From positions 1 through 50,247 of the forward strand of contig JALOAT010000025.1 of NCBI GenBank assembly GCA_023228645.1: 50,247 nt of DNA, given 5' to 3'. Positions 43,852 through 50,247 of the stretch are shown in pieces. Every line of letters begins with the position of its first letter. Position 1 is the first letter of the stretch. Both the position numbers and the translations under genes were made by a program. The notes beneath the pieces are model-generated. The model worked only from the letters and a program-made list of their open reading frames with translations. It was not told where the DNA came from and made no database searches. Origin of the DNA: Gammaproteobacteria bacterium. GTDB taxonomy: Bacteria > Pseudomonadota > Gammaproteobacteria > Thiohalomonadales > Thiohalomonadaceae.

Positions 43852-45636
43852 TCAGGCCTTGGGGTAGTCAGCGAGGCCGGGATTGCCGGCGACGTTCTTG
43901 AGCTTGGGCGTGTTCAGCTTCTTGATGGACACGGTCTTCTGGTCGCGCAGGTAGTCGGCCACCACGTCCCAGATGGGACGGCCCGGCGACTGCGAACCCA
44001 CGGTGGCCCAGCCGGCCACCTTGTACGTCTTGTTGGGCTCGATCTTCTTGCCGTCGTCCAGTTGCATGTCGGAGATGCGCTTGCCCATGGAGGCGGTCGG
44101 GTCGCACACGTAATCCAGCCCGCCCACACGCACCATGTCGCCGCCCTGCTGGTAGTACGGGTCCTTGTTGAACAGGTTGTCGGCCACGTCCTCGAGAATG
44201 AGTTTGATCTCCTCGCCGCTCATCTCGCGCACGTAGGTTTCCGGATAGGTGATGCAGGTCTGGTCGAGCACGTGCTCCATGGTGATGGCCTGGCCCGGCA
44301 GCACGGTGGTGCCCCAACGGAATCCGGGTGACAGCGAGATCTGCGCGTCGCCCACCACGCGCTGCGCGTCGCACACGATCTGGTCGAAGGTGCCGTTGAA
44401 ATTGCCGCGGCGATACAGCACATCACTGCTGACGGCGAGCTTCTCTTCGAGCTTGCTCTTGTACGGCGCGCGGGTCTTCTCGATGAACGCCACCATTTCC
44501 TTGTGAGGCTCGATGAGGTTGGAGAACACCGGCAGCAGGCGGTAACGGAAGTCCTGTACCTTGCCGCCGCGCACGTCCAGGTCCATGACGCCGAGGAACT
44601 TGCCGTTGGAACCGGCGTTGCACACCAGGGTGCGGCCGCCGCGGTTCTTCACCAGCGTGGGTGCGGGCATACCGTCGTGGGTGTGGCCACCGAGGATCAC
44701 GTCCACGCCACTGACCACCGAGGCCATCTTCAGGTCCACGTCCATGCCGTTGTGGGACAGCACCACCACCACGTCGGGTTTCTCACTGGCGCGGACTTCG
44801 TCCACCAGCTTTTGCAGCTCGGCGTCCTGGATGCCGAAGGTCCAGTCCGGAATGAAGCGCGAGGGATTGGCGATGGGCGTGTACGGGAAGGCCTGGCCGA
44901 TCACCGCCACCTTGGCGCCGCCTACCTGACGGATGGTGTAGGGCTTGAAGGCGTGGTTGGTGTTCTCGTCGAAGCCCTCGAAATCGGCGAAGCGGTAATC
45001 GAAGGCGGCGTCTTCCTTCACACGCACGTTGTGGGCGACGAACTCGCCCTTGAAGGCGTGGACGTTCTTGATGACCTCTTCATCGGTGTAGGTGAACTCC
45101 CAGTGGCCGGTCATGACGTCGACGCCCAGCAGGTTGCAGGCCTCCACCATGTCCATGCCGCGCGTCCAGTACGCGGTGCCCGAACCCTGCCAGGTGTCGC
45201 CGCCGTCCAGCAGCAGCGAGTTGCCCGGGCCGCGCTCGGCGCGGACCCTGTCCACCAGCGTCTTGAGGTGGGCGAAGCCGCCTACCCTGCCGTAGGTCTC
45301 CGCAGCGCCGGCGAAATCCAGGTAGGTGAAGGCGTGGGCTTCAAGGGAGCCGGGTGCGATACCGAAATGGGCGAGGAGCTTGTCGCCGACGATGTGCGGG
45401 GCCTTGCCGAAGGAGCCGCCGATGCCGAGGTTGACGTTGGGCTCGCGGAAATAGACCGGATTGAGCTGGGCGTGCACATCGGTGATGTGCAGCAGGCTCA
45501 CGTTGCCGAACTTGGGGGCGCTGTAGAGATCGGCCGGCATGCGGCGCCCTGCGGCGCCTTGCACGAGCCCGGGAACCAGGCCGGTAGCGCCTGCAAGGCC
45601 CATCAGCGCGATGAACTGGCGACGACTCAGGGACAT
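43852..45636 (-). CDS. soxB: SoxB thiosulfohydrolase
   Basis: 594 residues from the ATG at 45636. A Tat signal opens it (SLSRRQFIALMGLAGATG), so it is folded with metal and exported. The metallophosphoesterase fold carries the dinuclear manganese site: ITDVHAQ (Asp53, His55), LLLDGGDTWQGSG (Asp147), the SoxB-typical GHWEFTY, VVLSHNG and GGHTHD. SoxB releases sulfate from the S-sulfonate bound to the carrier SoxYZ in periplasmic thiosulfate oxidation. No soxXYZA gene is within the window, as in organisms whose sox genes are dispersed and whose bound sulfane sulfur is passed to the Dsr route. Confidence 0.96.
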   Translation of the reverse strand: MSLSRRQFIALMGLAGATGLVPGLVQGAAGRRMPADLYSAPKFGNVSLLHITDVHAQLNPVYFREPNVNLGIGGSFGKAPHIVGDKLLAHFGIAPGSLEAHAFTYLDFAGAAETYGRVGGFAHLKTLVDRVRAERGPGNSLLLDGGDTWQGSGTAYWTRGMDMVEACNLLGVDVMTGHWEFTYTDEEVIKNVHAFKGEFVAHNVRVKEDAAFDYRFADFEGFDENTNHAFKPYTIRQVGGAKVAVIGQAFPYTPIANPSRFIPDWTFGIQDAELQKLVDEVRASEKPDVVVVLSHNGMDVDLKMASVVSGVDVILGGHTHDGMPAPTLVKNRGGRTLVCNAGSNGKFLGVMDLDVRGGKVQDFRYRLLPVFSNLIEPHKEMVAFIEKTRAPYKSKLEEKLAVSSDVLYRRGNFNGTFDQIVCDAQRVVGDAQISLSPGFRWGTTVLPGQAITMEHVLDQTCITYPETYVREMSGEEIKLILEDVADNLFNKDPYYQQGGDMVRVGGLDYVCDPTASMGKRISDMQLDDGKKIEPNKTYKVAGWATVGSQSPGRPIWDVVADYLRDQKTVSIKKLNTPKLKNVAGNPGLADYPKA

Positions 45637-45865
45637 AAAGACTCCACTCCTCGGTATTGTTTTGGTGCCGAGCCGGACTCGGGGACGATGGCGAGCTGTT
45701 CTCACAGTCCACGCTGTAGAGTGTCGCGGCGAGGGCGGTTTATTCCACCGAGGCATAACTCAGGCGCCATTTGACACTAACGAACGCGGTTCCGGTGGGC
45801 GATAGGTCAAAGGTGATAGCCGGGGTAGGTCTTTGCTTGGCAACGAAAACAGCGAACCGGGGCTT

Positions 45866-45895
45866 TCGACACAGAGCCGATGCCCCTACTATAGT
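45866..45895 (+). promoter_or_regulatory. Sigma-70 type promoter of the 45927 gene
   Basis: TCGACA, 18 bases, TATAGT: five of six matches to each consensus hexamer. The start point would be about 25 bases before the ATG at 45927. Confidence 0.6.
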
Positions 45896-45926
45896 TGGCG
45901 CATTTTCAGCCGAATTAAACAAACCG

Positions 45927-46133
45927 ATGGACGCAATCGAAAACGCGCAACACGACCTGACCGAAGCGACGCTCAGCGTGGAGACCGCTATCGAACTACT
46001 CGCCAGTCTGGAACAGGACGGCAGCGAGCACGCGCAGGAACTGCGTCAGATCCTGAATGAACTGGAGCGAGTGAAAGAAGGGCTGGACGTCTCCTACGCG
46101 CGTCTTGCGCCGTTGCGCGCCGAGCACGCCTGA
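45927..46133 (+). CDS. Small coiled-coil protein of unknown function
   Basis: 68 residues. It is almost wholly helical, with heptad-like spacing of Leu, Ile and Val between acidic and Gln residues (IELLASLEQ, LRQILNELERVKEG). It has no Cys, signal or membrane segment. The ATG at 45927 has no good ribosome binding site, but a sigma-70-like promoter stands upstream and the stop is followed three bases later by the next small gene. I do not recognise a family. Confidence 0.65.
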   Translation: MDAIENAQHDLTEATLSVETAIELLASLEQDGSEHAQELRQILNELERVKEGLDVSYARLAPLRAEHA

Positions 46134-46136
46134 GCG

Positions 46137-46301
46137 ATGGCTGATCGCCGCCTGCTGTTGCGGGTCGCCGCCAAGCTGCTCGCCTGGGTTGCCATCATCG
46201 CTGCGCTCGCGGTGTTGTTCGGCAGTCTGTCGCCGTCACCGGACGGCATGAGCGCGCGTCCGCGCGCTGAAGCCCGCGCCTTGCCGCCTCCGCCGCCCTG
46301 A
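46137..46301 (+). CDS. Tiny single-pass membrane protein
   Basis: 54 residues: MADRRLLLRV, then a hydrophobic segment at about 11-31 (AAKLLAWVAIIAALAVLFG), then a Ser/Arg/Ala tail ending in five prolines. It starts three bases after the stop of the 45927 gene and ends six bases before the convergent ycgL stop. A basic N-terminus before the helix suggests the tail is periplasmic. Its placement argues for a real coupled gene, but there is no family evidence. Confidence 0.55.
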   Translation: MADRRLLLRVAAKLLAWVAIIAALAVLFGSLSPSPDGMSARPRAEARALPPPPP

Positions 46302-46307
46302 GCGGCG

Positions 46308-46574
46308 TCAGGACCGCTTGCGCACCAGAGTGAGATCGGCGTCGGGCGGCGGCGGCATCTGCACGTAGAAACCCTGTTCGCGCAGGCTGCGCATCACCTC
46401 GTTCACGTCGCTGCGCGCCAGGCGCCGCTCCGGCGTGAGTTCCAGTTCGAACACGAATTCCGGCTTGCCGAAGGCCTTCATGACGGCCCCGGGGACCTGC
46501 TCAAAGTTGTCCTCGGCTGTGACGAACAGGTAAAGCTCCTGCTTCTTCGTGCTGCGGTAGACGTAGCTCTTCAT
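46308..46574 (-). CDS. YcgL domain protein
   Basis: 88 residues from the ATG at 46574. The opening KSYVYRSTKKQELYLFV, the block VPGAVMKAFGKPEFVFELEL and the end FYVQMPPPPD are the YcgL pattern. The domain has a compact alpha/beta fold, and its function is unsettled. The start lies three bases after the serB stop, so the two genes form an operon, an arrangement that may say little about function. A GTG two codons earlier would overlap serB. Confidence 0.9.
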   Translation of the reverse strand: MKSYVYRSTKKQELYLFVTAEDNFEQVPGAVMKAFGKPEFVFELELTPERRLARSDVNEVMRSLREQGFYVQMPPPPDADLTLVRKRS

Positions 46575-46576
46575 GC

Positions 46577-47410
46577 TCACTCCAGGAAATGCAGCACCGC
46601 ATCGAGGCCGCTGTGATTGAGCACCGCGCCGGCGGCCGCCTGCACCTTGGGCTTGGCGCGGAAGGCGACGCCCAGGCCCGCGGTGTGCAGCATCTTGAGG
46701 TCGTTGGCGCCGTCGCCGAGGGCGATCGCCTGTGCCGGCGCGATGTCCAGGCGCTCACACAACGAGGTGAGAAACCGCGCCTTGGCGTCCGCATCCACGA
46801 TGTCGCCCAGCACCTGGCCGGTCAGGCGGCCGCCCTTCACCTCGAGGGTGTTGGCGAGCGCGTCGTCGAGGCCGAGCCGATCGCGCAGGCGTTCGGTGAA
46901 AAAGGAGAACCCGCCGGACACCAGGCCGACCTGCACGCCGCGCGCCTTGAGTCCGGCGATCAAGGCTTCGGCGCCCGGATTGAGTTGCAGGCGTTCCTCA
47001 TAGACACGTAGCAGCGCGGTCTCTTCCAACCCCTCCAGCGCGGCCACGCGGCGGCGCAACGAGGTGGGAAAGTCGATCTCGCCGCGCATCGCCGCCTCGG
47101 TCACCGCCGCGACTTCCGGCTTGCGGCCGGCGAAATCCGCGATCTCGTCGATGCATTCGATGGTAATGAGGGTGGAATCCATGTCCGTCACCAGCAGGCG
47201 CACGCGATCCGCCTCGAACCCTGCGGGCAGCGTATTGACGTCGAAGGGTAGCGCGCTACGCAACGCCGCCAGGCCGTCCGCGTCGAGCACCCTGGCATGC
47301 CGCAGCCGAAAGAAACCGCCGCAGCATTCCAGGTCACCGGAAATCGCCGCGCCAATACGCTGGCGCGCCGACGCATCGAGAACGGGGGTGTGCAACAACG
47401 TGGTAAACAT
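46577..47410 (-). CDS. serB: Phosphoserine phosphatase
   Basis: 277 residues. It removes phosphate from phosphoserine, the last step of serine synthesis. The catalytic haloacid-dehalogenase motif is LLVTDMDSTLI (nucleophile Asp76, acid/base Asp78). Motif II is GLVSGGFSFF and motif III is ALGDGANDLKML. The N-terminal part (1-70) is shorter than the usual ACT-like domain and looks like a single truncated regulatory module. The ribosome binding site is weak (CAGGC). The stop is followed at once by ycgL. Confidence 0.95.
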   Translation of the reverse strand: MFTTLLHTPVLDASARQRIGAAISGDLECCGGFFRLRHARVLDADGLAALRSALPFDVNTLPAGFEADRVRLLVTDMDSTLITIECIDEIADFAGRKPEVAAVTEAAMRGEIDFPTSLRRRVAALEGLEETALLRVYEERLQLNPGAEALIAGLKARGVQVGLVSGGFSFFTERLRDRLGLDDALANTLEVKGGRLTGQVLGDIVDADAKARFLTSLCERLDIAPAQAIALGDGANDLKMLHTAGLGVAFRAKPKVQAAAGAVLNHSGLDAVLHFLE

Positions 47411-47437
47411 GCCTGACGGTCGCTCGGAGAGGGGGCG

Positions 47438-47692
47438 TTATTCTACCGGTTTCTGCGGCTCCTGCCGCTTCGCCGCGTCGAGTTCGTCGGCGACATCGCG
47501 CACGCCCTTGAGGTCGCGCACGGTGATGGTCTTCACGGGCAGGGGCACGTGCGTCGAGACGGTCTCGACCGGTTCCTCTGCGGGTGCCGTCGGTGCGGGT
47601 TGTGCAGCGGGTTCCGGACAACCGCACGCGTTTGCCGCGACGGCGGCCGGGGCACCGAGCGAAAGCCACAACGACAGCACCAAAGCCCTCAC
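47438..47692 (-). CDS. Small exported protein of unknown function
   Basis: 84 residues from a GTG at 47692 that overlaps the stop of the DUF2797 gene as GTGA. A signal peptide (VRALVLSLWLSLGAPAAVAA) with a probable cleavage near residue 20 is followed by ACGCPEPA with two Cys, a Pro/Ala/Glu linker (27-42) and a basic-acidic helix at the end (VRDVADELDAAKRQ). The two Cys could form a disulfide. No family is recognised. It is probably translated by coupling to the preceding gene. Confidence 0.7.
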   Translation of the reverse strand: MRALVLSLWLSLGAPAAVAANACGCPEPAAQPAPTAPAEEPVETVSTHVPLPVKTITVRDLKGVRDVADELDAAKRQEPQKPVE

Positions 47693-48492
47693 GCGGCCAC
47701 CTTCACGTGATACCCGGCGAACTTGCGCACGTTCAGCACGCCGCCGGAAAAGATGAGGTACTGGCCCTTGATGCCTACGAGCGTATCCTCCACCACGGGG
47801 GTCTTGTCGAGGCTCAGGGATGTGGCCTTGGCCGGATATTCGAGCACCGGATAGCGAATGCACACCGGCTCGGCCTGCACCGGCTCGATTGCCTCACCCC
47901 CGCACGCCCCTGCACAGGCCGCGAGCAGCCTGGCACGTTCCTCGGCCAGTTCCAGCGGCTCCGCGTCGCCCTTGAGCATGCGGCGCCAGTCCGTGCGATC
48001 GGCCACGTGCTCGCGCAGGGCGGCCTCGATGAGCCCCGCCTCGCGGCGCGTGCCGGTGCGCAGGATGGCCAGGGCCTGGGTCGCACCCTGGTCGATCCAG
48101 CGGGTCGGGATCTGCGTGGCGCGCGTGATGCCCACCTTGAGTCCCGAGGTGTTGGACAAATAGACGACATGGGGCTGCATGCAGTGGCCCTCGGCCCACT
48201 GCGGGTCGCGACAGGTGCCGGCGCCGTGGTGGCAGCGCTCCGGGCTGACGATGCAGAGATCACATTCGGCGAGCCGCTGCACGCAGGGATAACAATAGCC
48301 CTGGTTATAGCTCTTGCGGGTCTTGCGGCCGCAGGCGACGCAGTTGATCACCCCGTCGTAGTCGATGCGCAGGCGGTGCCCGAGCAGCGGATTGAGAGCC
48401 AGCGTCGCCTCGCCCACGGGCAGCGTGTAGTCCACCACGCCAGCGCTGGTGATGGTGGCGCACATTTTTTGCAGGTTTCCGCTCAAGGACAT
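47689..48492 (-). CDS. DUF2797 family zinc protein
   Basis: 267 residues from the ATG at 48492. The N-terminal third has many Cys and His in pairs (CVACGRK, YCYPC, CDLC, CHHGAGTC, GHC), probably binding two or more zinc ions. It is followed by VVYLSNTSGLKVGITRATQI, which resembles a GIY-YIG-like strand pattern, and by a helical C-terminal half. Family and Cys pattern agree with DUF2797; the function is not established. No strong ribosome binding site precedes it. It diverges from the pentapeptide-repeat gene, with 33 bases between the starts. Confidence 0.85.
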   Translation of the reverse strand: MSLSGNLQKMCATITSAGVVDYTLPVGEATLALNPLLGHRLRIDYDGVINCVACGRKTRKSYNQGYCYPCVQRLAECDLCIVSPERCHHGAGTCRDPQWAEGHCMQPHVVYLSNTSGLKVGITRATQIPTRWIDQGATQALAILRTGTRREAGLIEAALREHVADRTDWRRMLKGDAEPLELAEERARLLAACAGACGGEAIEPVQAEPVCIRYPVLEYPAKATSLSLDKTPVVEDTLVGIKGQYLIFSGGVLNVRKFAGYHVKVAA

Positions 48493-48525
48493 GGGGTTGG
48501 CACGCAGCTGGTATGCTAGGACGCT

Positions 48526-49329
48526 ATGAGAGTGATGGGCGCAGGCGATTATACGGCAGCGATGCGTGCGGTGACCGGGCAGTGTGGCCGGTACGTTTTT
48601 ACGCTCCTTGTCATGCTGGTCGGGACCTCCGGCATGGCCTGGGCCGCCTGCGACGACCCGCCGCAGCGCCAGGTCAACTGGCGCGGATGCGACAAGCAGG
48701 GACAGGACCTCCGTGGCCTGGATCTGGAAGGCGCAGTGCTCATCCGCACCAATCTGGCGGGTGCGGACCTGTCCGGCGCGCGACTGACTGGCGCCGATCT
48801 GTCCTTTGCAAACCTGAGCGACGCGCGAGCCGAGGAAGTGCGCATGGCCGGCGCGCGTCTGCTGGGTGCCAACCTCCAGGGTGTCCGTCTGCGTGGCGCC
48901 GTACTGGACGGCGTCGCCGCCGATCGCGCGGACCTGAGTGGCGCGAAGCTCATCGGCACGCGCCTGCACAAGGCAAGTTTTTATCAGACGAATCTGCAGG
49001 AGGCCGACCTCAGCGATGCCGACTTGGCCGATGCCGATCTGAAACAGGCGTCGCTGACCCGCGCCGTCATGAACGGGGCCAGCCTGGCACGCGCCGTGCT
49101 GGATGGCGCTAACCTGGAATACGCCGTACTCACCCGCGCCAACCTGGAACGGGCGCGCCTGCACCGCGCCCGCCTCGCCCACGCGGACCTGCGCGATGCG
49201 AATCTCACCCGCGCCTCCCTGGTGGACGCCGACCTGTTCGAGACCGTGTTCACCGGCGCCCGCCTCAGCGGCGCCACCTGGGTGGACCGCCGCCGCTGCC
49301 TGCTCGATGCCGTGACCCGTTGCCGCTGA
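48526..49329 (+). CDS. Exported pentapeptide-repeat protein
   Basis: 267 residues. A signal peptide (about 13-40, VFTLLVMLVGTSGMAWA) is followed by CDDPPQRQVNWRGCDKQ and then about 35 tandem pentapeptides of A(D/N)LXX form (for example ADLSGARLTGADLSFANL), which fold as a right-handed four-sided beta helix. Such proteins bind partners in a shape-dependent way. Its periplasmic location makes a gyrase-protection role unlikely. The ATG at 48526 has AGGA four bases upstream; a start at 48562 would give a cleaner signal peptide of 28 residues. Confidence 0.88.
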   Translation: MRVMGAGDYTAAMRAVTGQCGRYVFTLLVMLVGTSGMAWAACDDPPQRQVNWRGCDKQGQDLRGLDLEGAVLIRTNLAGADLSGARLTGADLSFANLSDARAEEVRMAGARLLGANLQGVRLRGAVLDGVAADRADLSGAKLIGTRLHKASFYQTNLQEADLSDADLADADLKQASLTRAVMNGASLARAVLDGANLEYAVLTRANLERARLHRARLAHADLRDANLTRASLVDADLFETVFTGARLSGATWVDRRRCLLDAVTRCR

Positions 49330-49370
49330 TCCGTCTTTCGCGATGGCCCACATCGGCGCGGCATACGGCA

Positions 49371-49439
49371 ATGCCCCGATGCAAGATCGGGGCATGCACA
49401 CGAAGATTTCAGCAAACCGGCAGGCGGGCACGGCCCGCC
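49371..49439. terminator. Two hairpins between convergent genes
   Basis: ATGCCCCGAT-GCAAG-ATCGGGGCAT (10 pairs, 49371-49395) and GGCGGGC-ACG-GCCCGCC (7 pairs, 49423-49439) lie between the pentapeptide-repeat gene and the convergent universal stress gene. Neither is followed by a long T-tract. They probably limit read-through both ways. Confidence 0.5.
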
Positions 49440-49464
49440 CGTGTTTCGATGTACTTGCGTTCTT

Positions 49465-50247
49465 TTAGACGACCAAGACCGCTCCCTGTGCATGGCCGAT
49501 GACCCGCTCGGAAACGCTGCCCATCAGCAAGCGTTCCAGACCGGTGTGGCCATGGCTGCCGAGTACGATGAGGCCCGCCTTGCGCGCCTCGGCGGTCTTG
49601 ACGATGACCTCGTCCGGCCGGCCCGCGCCCACCTCACCCTGCACCTTGGCGCCTTCGGCGGCCATGAGTGCGGTGGTGCGTTCGACCACGGCTTGTGCAT
49701 CCGCAACGGACTTTCCGTCATCCACGCAGAGCACCGTGACGGTGGTATCACACAGCTTGCCAAGTGCGGCGGCGGTGACGGCCGCTGCATCGGAGTAGCG
49801 CGAACCGTCGGTAGCCAGCAGCAAGTCCTTGCCGAGGATGTCGGCGGTGCGCGGAACCACCATCACCGGGCGGCGCGCAAAACCAATGATCTTCTTGGTA
49901 GTGCTGCCCATGAGCAGGCGCATGAGGCCGCTCTTCCCGTGCCGTCCCACGATGATGAGATCGACGTTCAATTTCTCGGCCGCTGCCACTACTTCTTCAT
50001 AGATCTGGGCACCATGACGCGCCAAGGTCTCGCACGTCACACCGCGCGCGCTGGCATCCGTCTGTATCTTTGCCAGTGTCGCCTGCGCGTCCGCGTCGGC
50101 CTGCGCCACCAGGTTCGGGACCAGCGCCTCGTACTCCGGATTGGTTTGCACTACGGTGAGCGCGTACAGGCGGGCGCCACACTTATGTGCGATGGCGATG
50201 GCCTCGCGCACCGCGCCGGCGGAAAACTCGGAACCGTCGCTGGCAAC
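49465..50247 (-). CDS. Tandem-domain universal stress protein, 5' end missing
   Basis: 260 residues are visible; the frame continues past the right edge, where it begins VASDGSEFSAGAVREAI, the start of a Usp domain. Two Usp domains follow each other. The first ends in IIVGRHGKSGLMRLLMGSTT and ARRPVMVVP, and the second starts LLLATDGSRYSDAAA and ends IVLGSHGHTGLERLLMGSVS and GAVLVV. Both keep the GxxGx9G(S/T) nucleotide-binding pattern, so ATP binding is likely. Only about ten residues should be missing at the N-terminus. Usp proteins respond to starvation and envelope or energy stress. Confidence 0.92.
   Translation of the reverse strand, partial: VASDGSEFSAGAVREAIAIAHKCGARLYALTVVQTNPEYEALVPNLVAQADADAQATLAKIQTDASARGVTCETLARHGAQIYEEVVAAAEKLNVDLIIVGRHGKSGLMRLLMGSTTKKIIGFARRPVMVVPRTADILGKDLLLATDGSRYSDAAAVTAAALGKLCDTTVTVLCVDDGKSVADAQAVVERTTALMAAEGAKVQGEVGAGRPDEVIVKTAEARKAGLIVLGSHGHTGLERLLMGSVSERVIGHAQGAVLVV

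Noticed and set aside
48493..49431. Upstream extension of the DUF2797 reading frame
   Set aside because: It mirrors the pentapeptide-repeat gene on the other strand; the repetitive translation is an artefact of that periodicity.

Overview
The window is a high-GC, gene-dense chromosomal segment of a motile, sulfur-oxidising, Chromatiales-like gammaproteobacterium. That placement is an inference from gene content: a Tat-exported SoxB thiosulfohydrolase, a DsrS-like protein, ferrochelatase, a c-haem chemoreceptor, SCO1, EttA, YcgL, Hsp15 and TrpB2, and two chemoreceptors preceded by sigma-28 (FliA) type promoters. I found no rRNA, tRNA or CRISPR array.

Layout. 1-996: the end of an integron-type cassette array, with a recognisable attC site, one complete cassette encoding a small membrane protein, the start of a second cassette and no integrase. 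997-8229 (minus): hemH; then a run of moxR, a DUF2201 metallopeptidase-like/VWA gene, dsrS-like and an unknown gene; then Nudix, thioredoxin, Hsp15 and a zinc-ribbon protein. 8309-12073: a FliA-driven chemoreceptor convergent with htpG. 12324-18875: phosphoglucomutase, PEP synthase, an S24 peptidase that resembles LexA but lacks its DNA-binding domain, and SCO1-psd. 19123-23384 (minus): a two-gene RND efflux operon behind a large palindromic operator. 23673-30720 (minus): a signalling block of a c-haem chemoreceptor, a receiver-PAS-PAS-degenerate GGDEF protein and a seven-PAS histidine kinase. 30894-37692 (plus): ettA, a DUF815 ATPase, trpB2 and a Lon-family protease. 37898-40743 (minus): pcm, a small acidic protein, DUF2914 and a haem-oxygenase-like diiron protein. 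40932-43698: DUF523, a decayed subtilase fragment and a NERD-UvrD helicase. 43852-50247: soxB, two tiny genes, ycgL, serB, a small exported protein, a DUF2797 protein, a pentapeptide-repeat protein and a truncated tandem universal stress protein.

The most striking non-coding content is a dense set of palindromic intergenic repeats of at least four types: an ~80-bp GTAGGTCACGTT element (four copies), hairpins built from 8-10-nt GCGGAG/CACAGAG/CACGGGG units (six or more), a CGCGGCCTGAGGCCGCTCC type, and an AGCCCGGATGAAGCG type. Some are nested inside one another, and several start exactly at stop codons. The best leads for follow-up are the integron remnant, the c-haem chemoreceptor, the moxR-DUF2201-dsrS run, the LexA-like protein without a DNA-binding domain, the shared operator-like motif at 23.4 and 40.8 kb, and the nested repeats. 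Coordinates and translations were worked out by hand; no database search was run.
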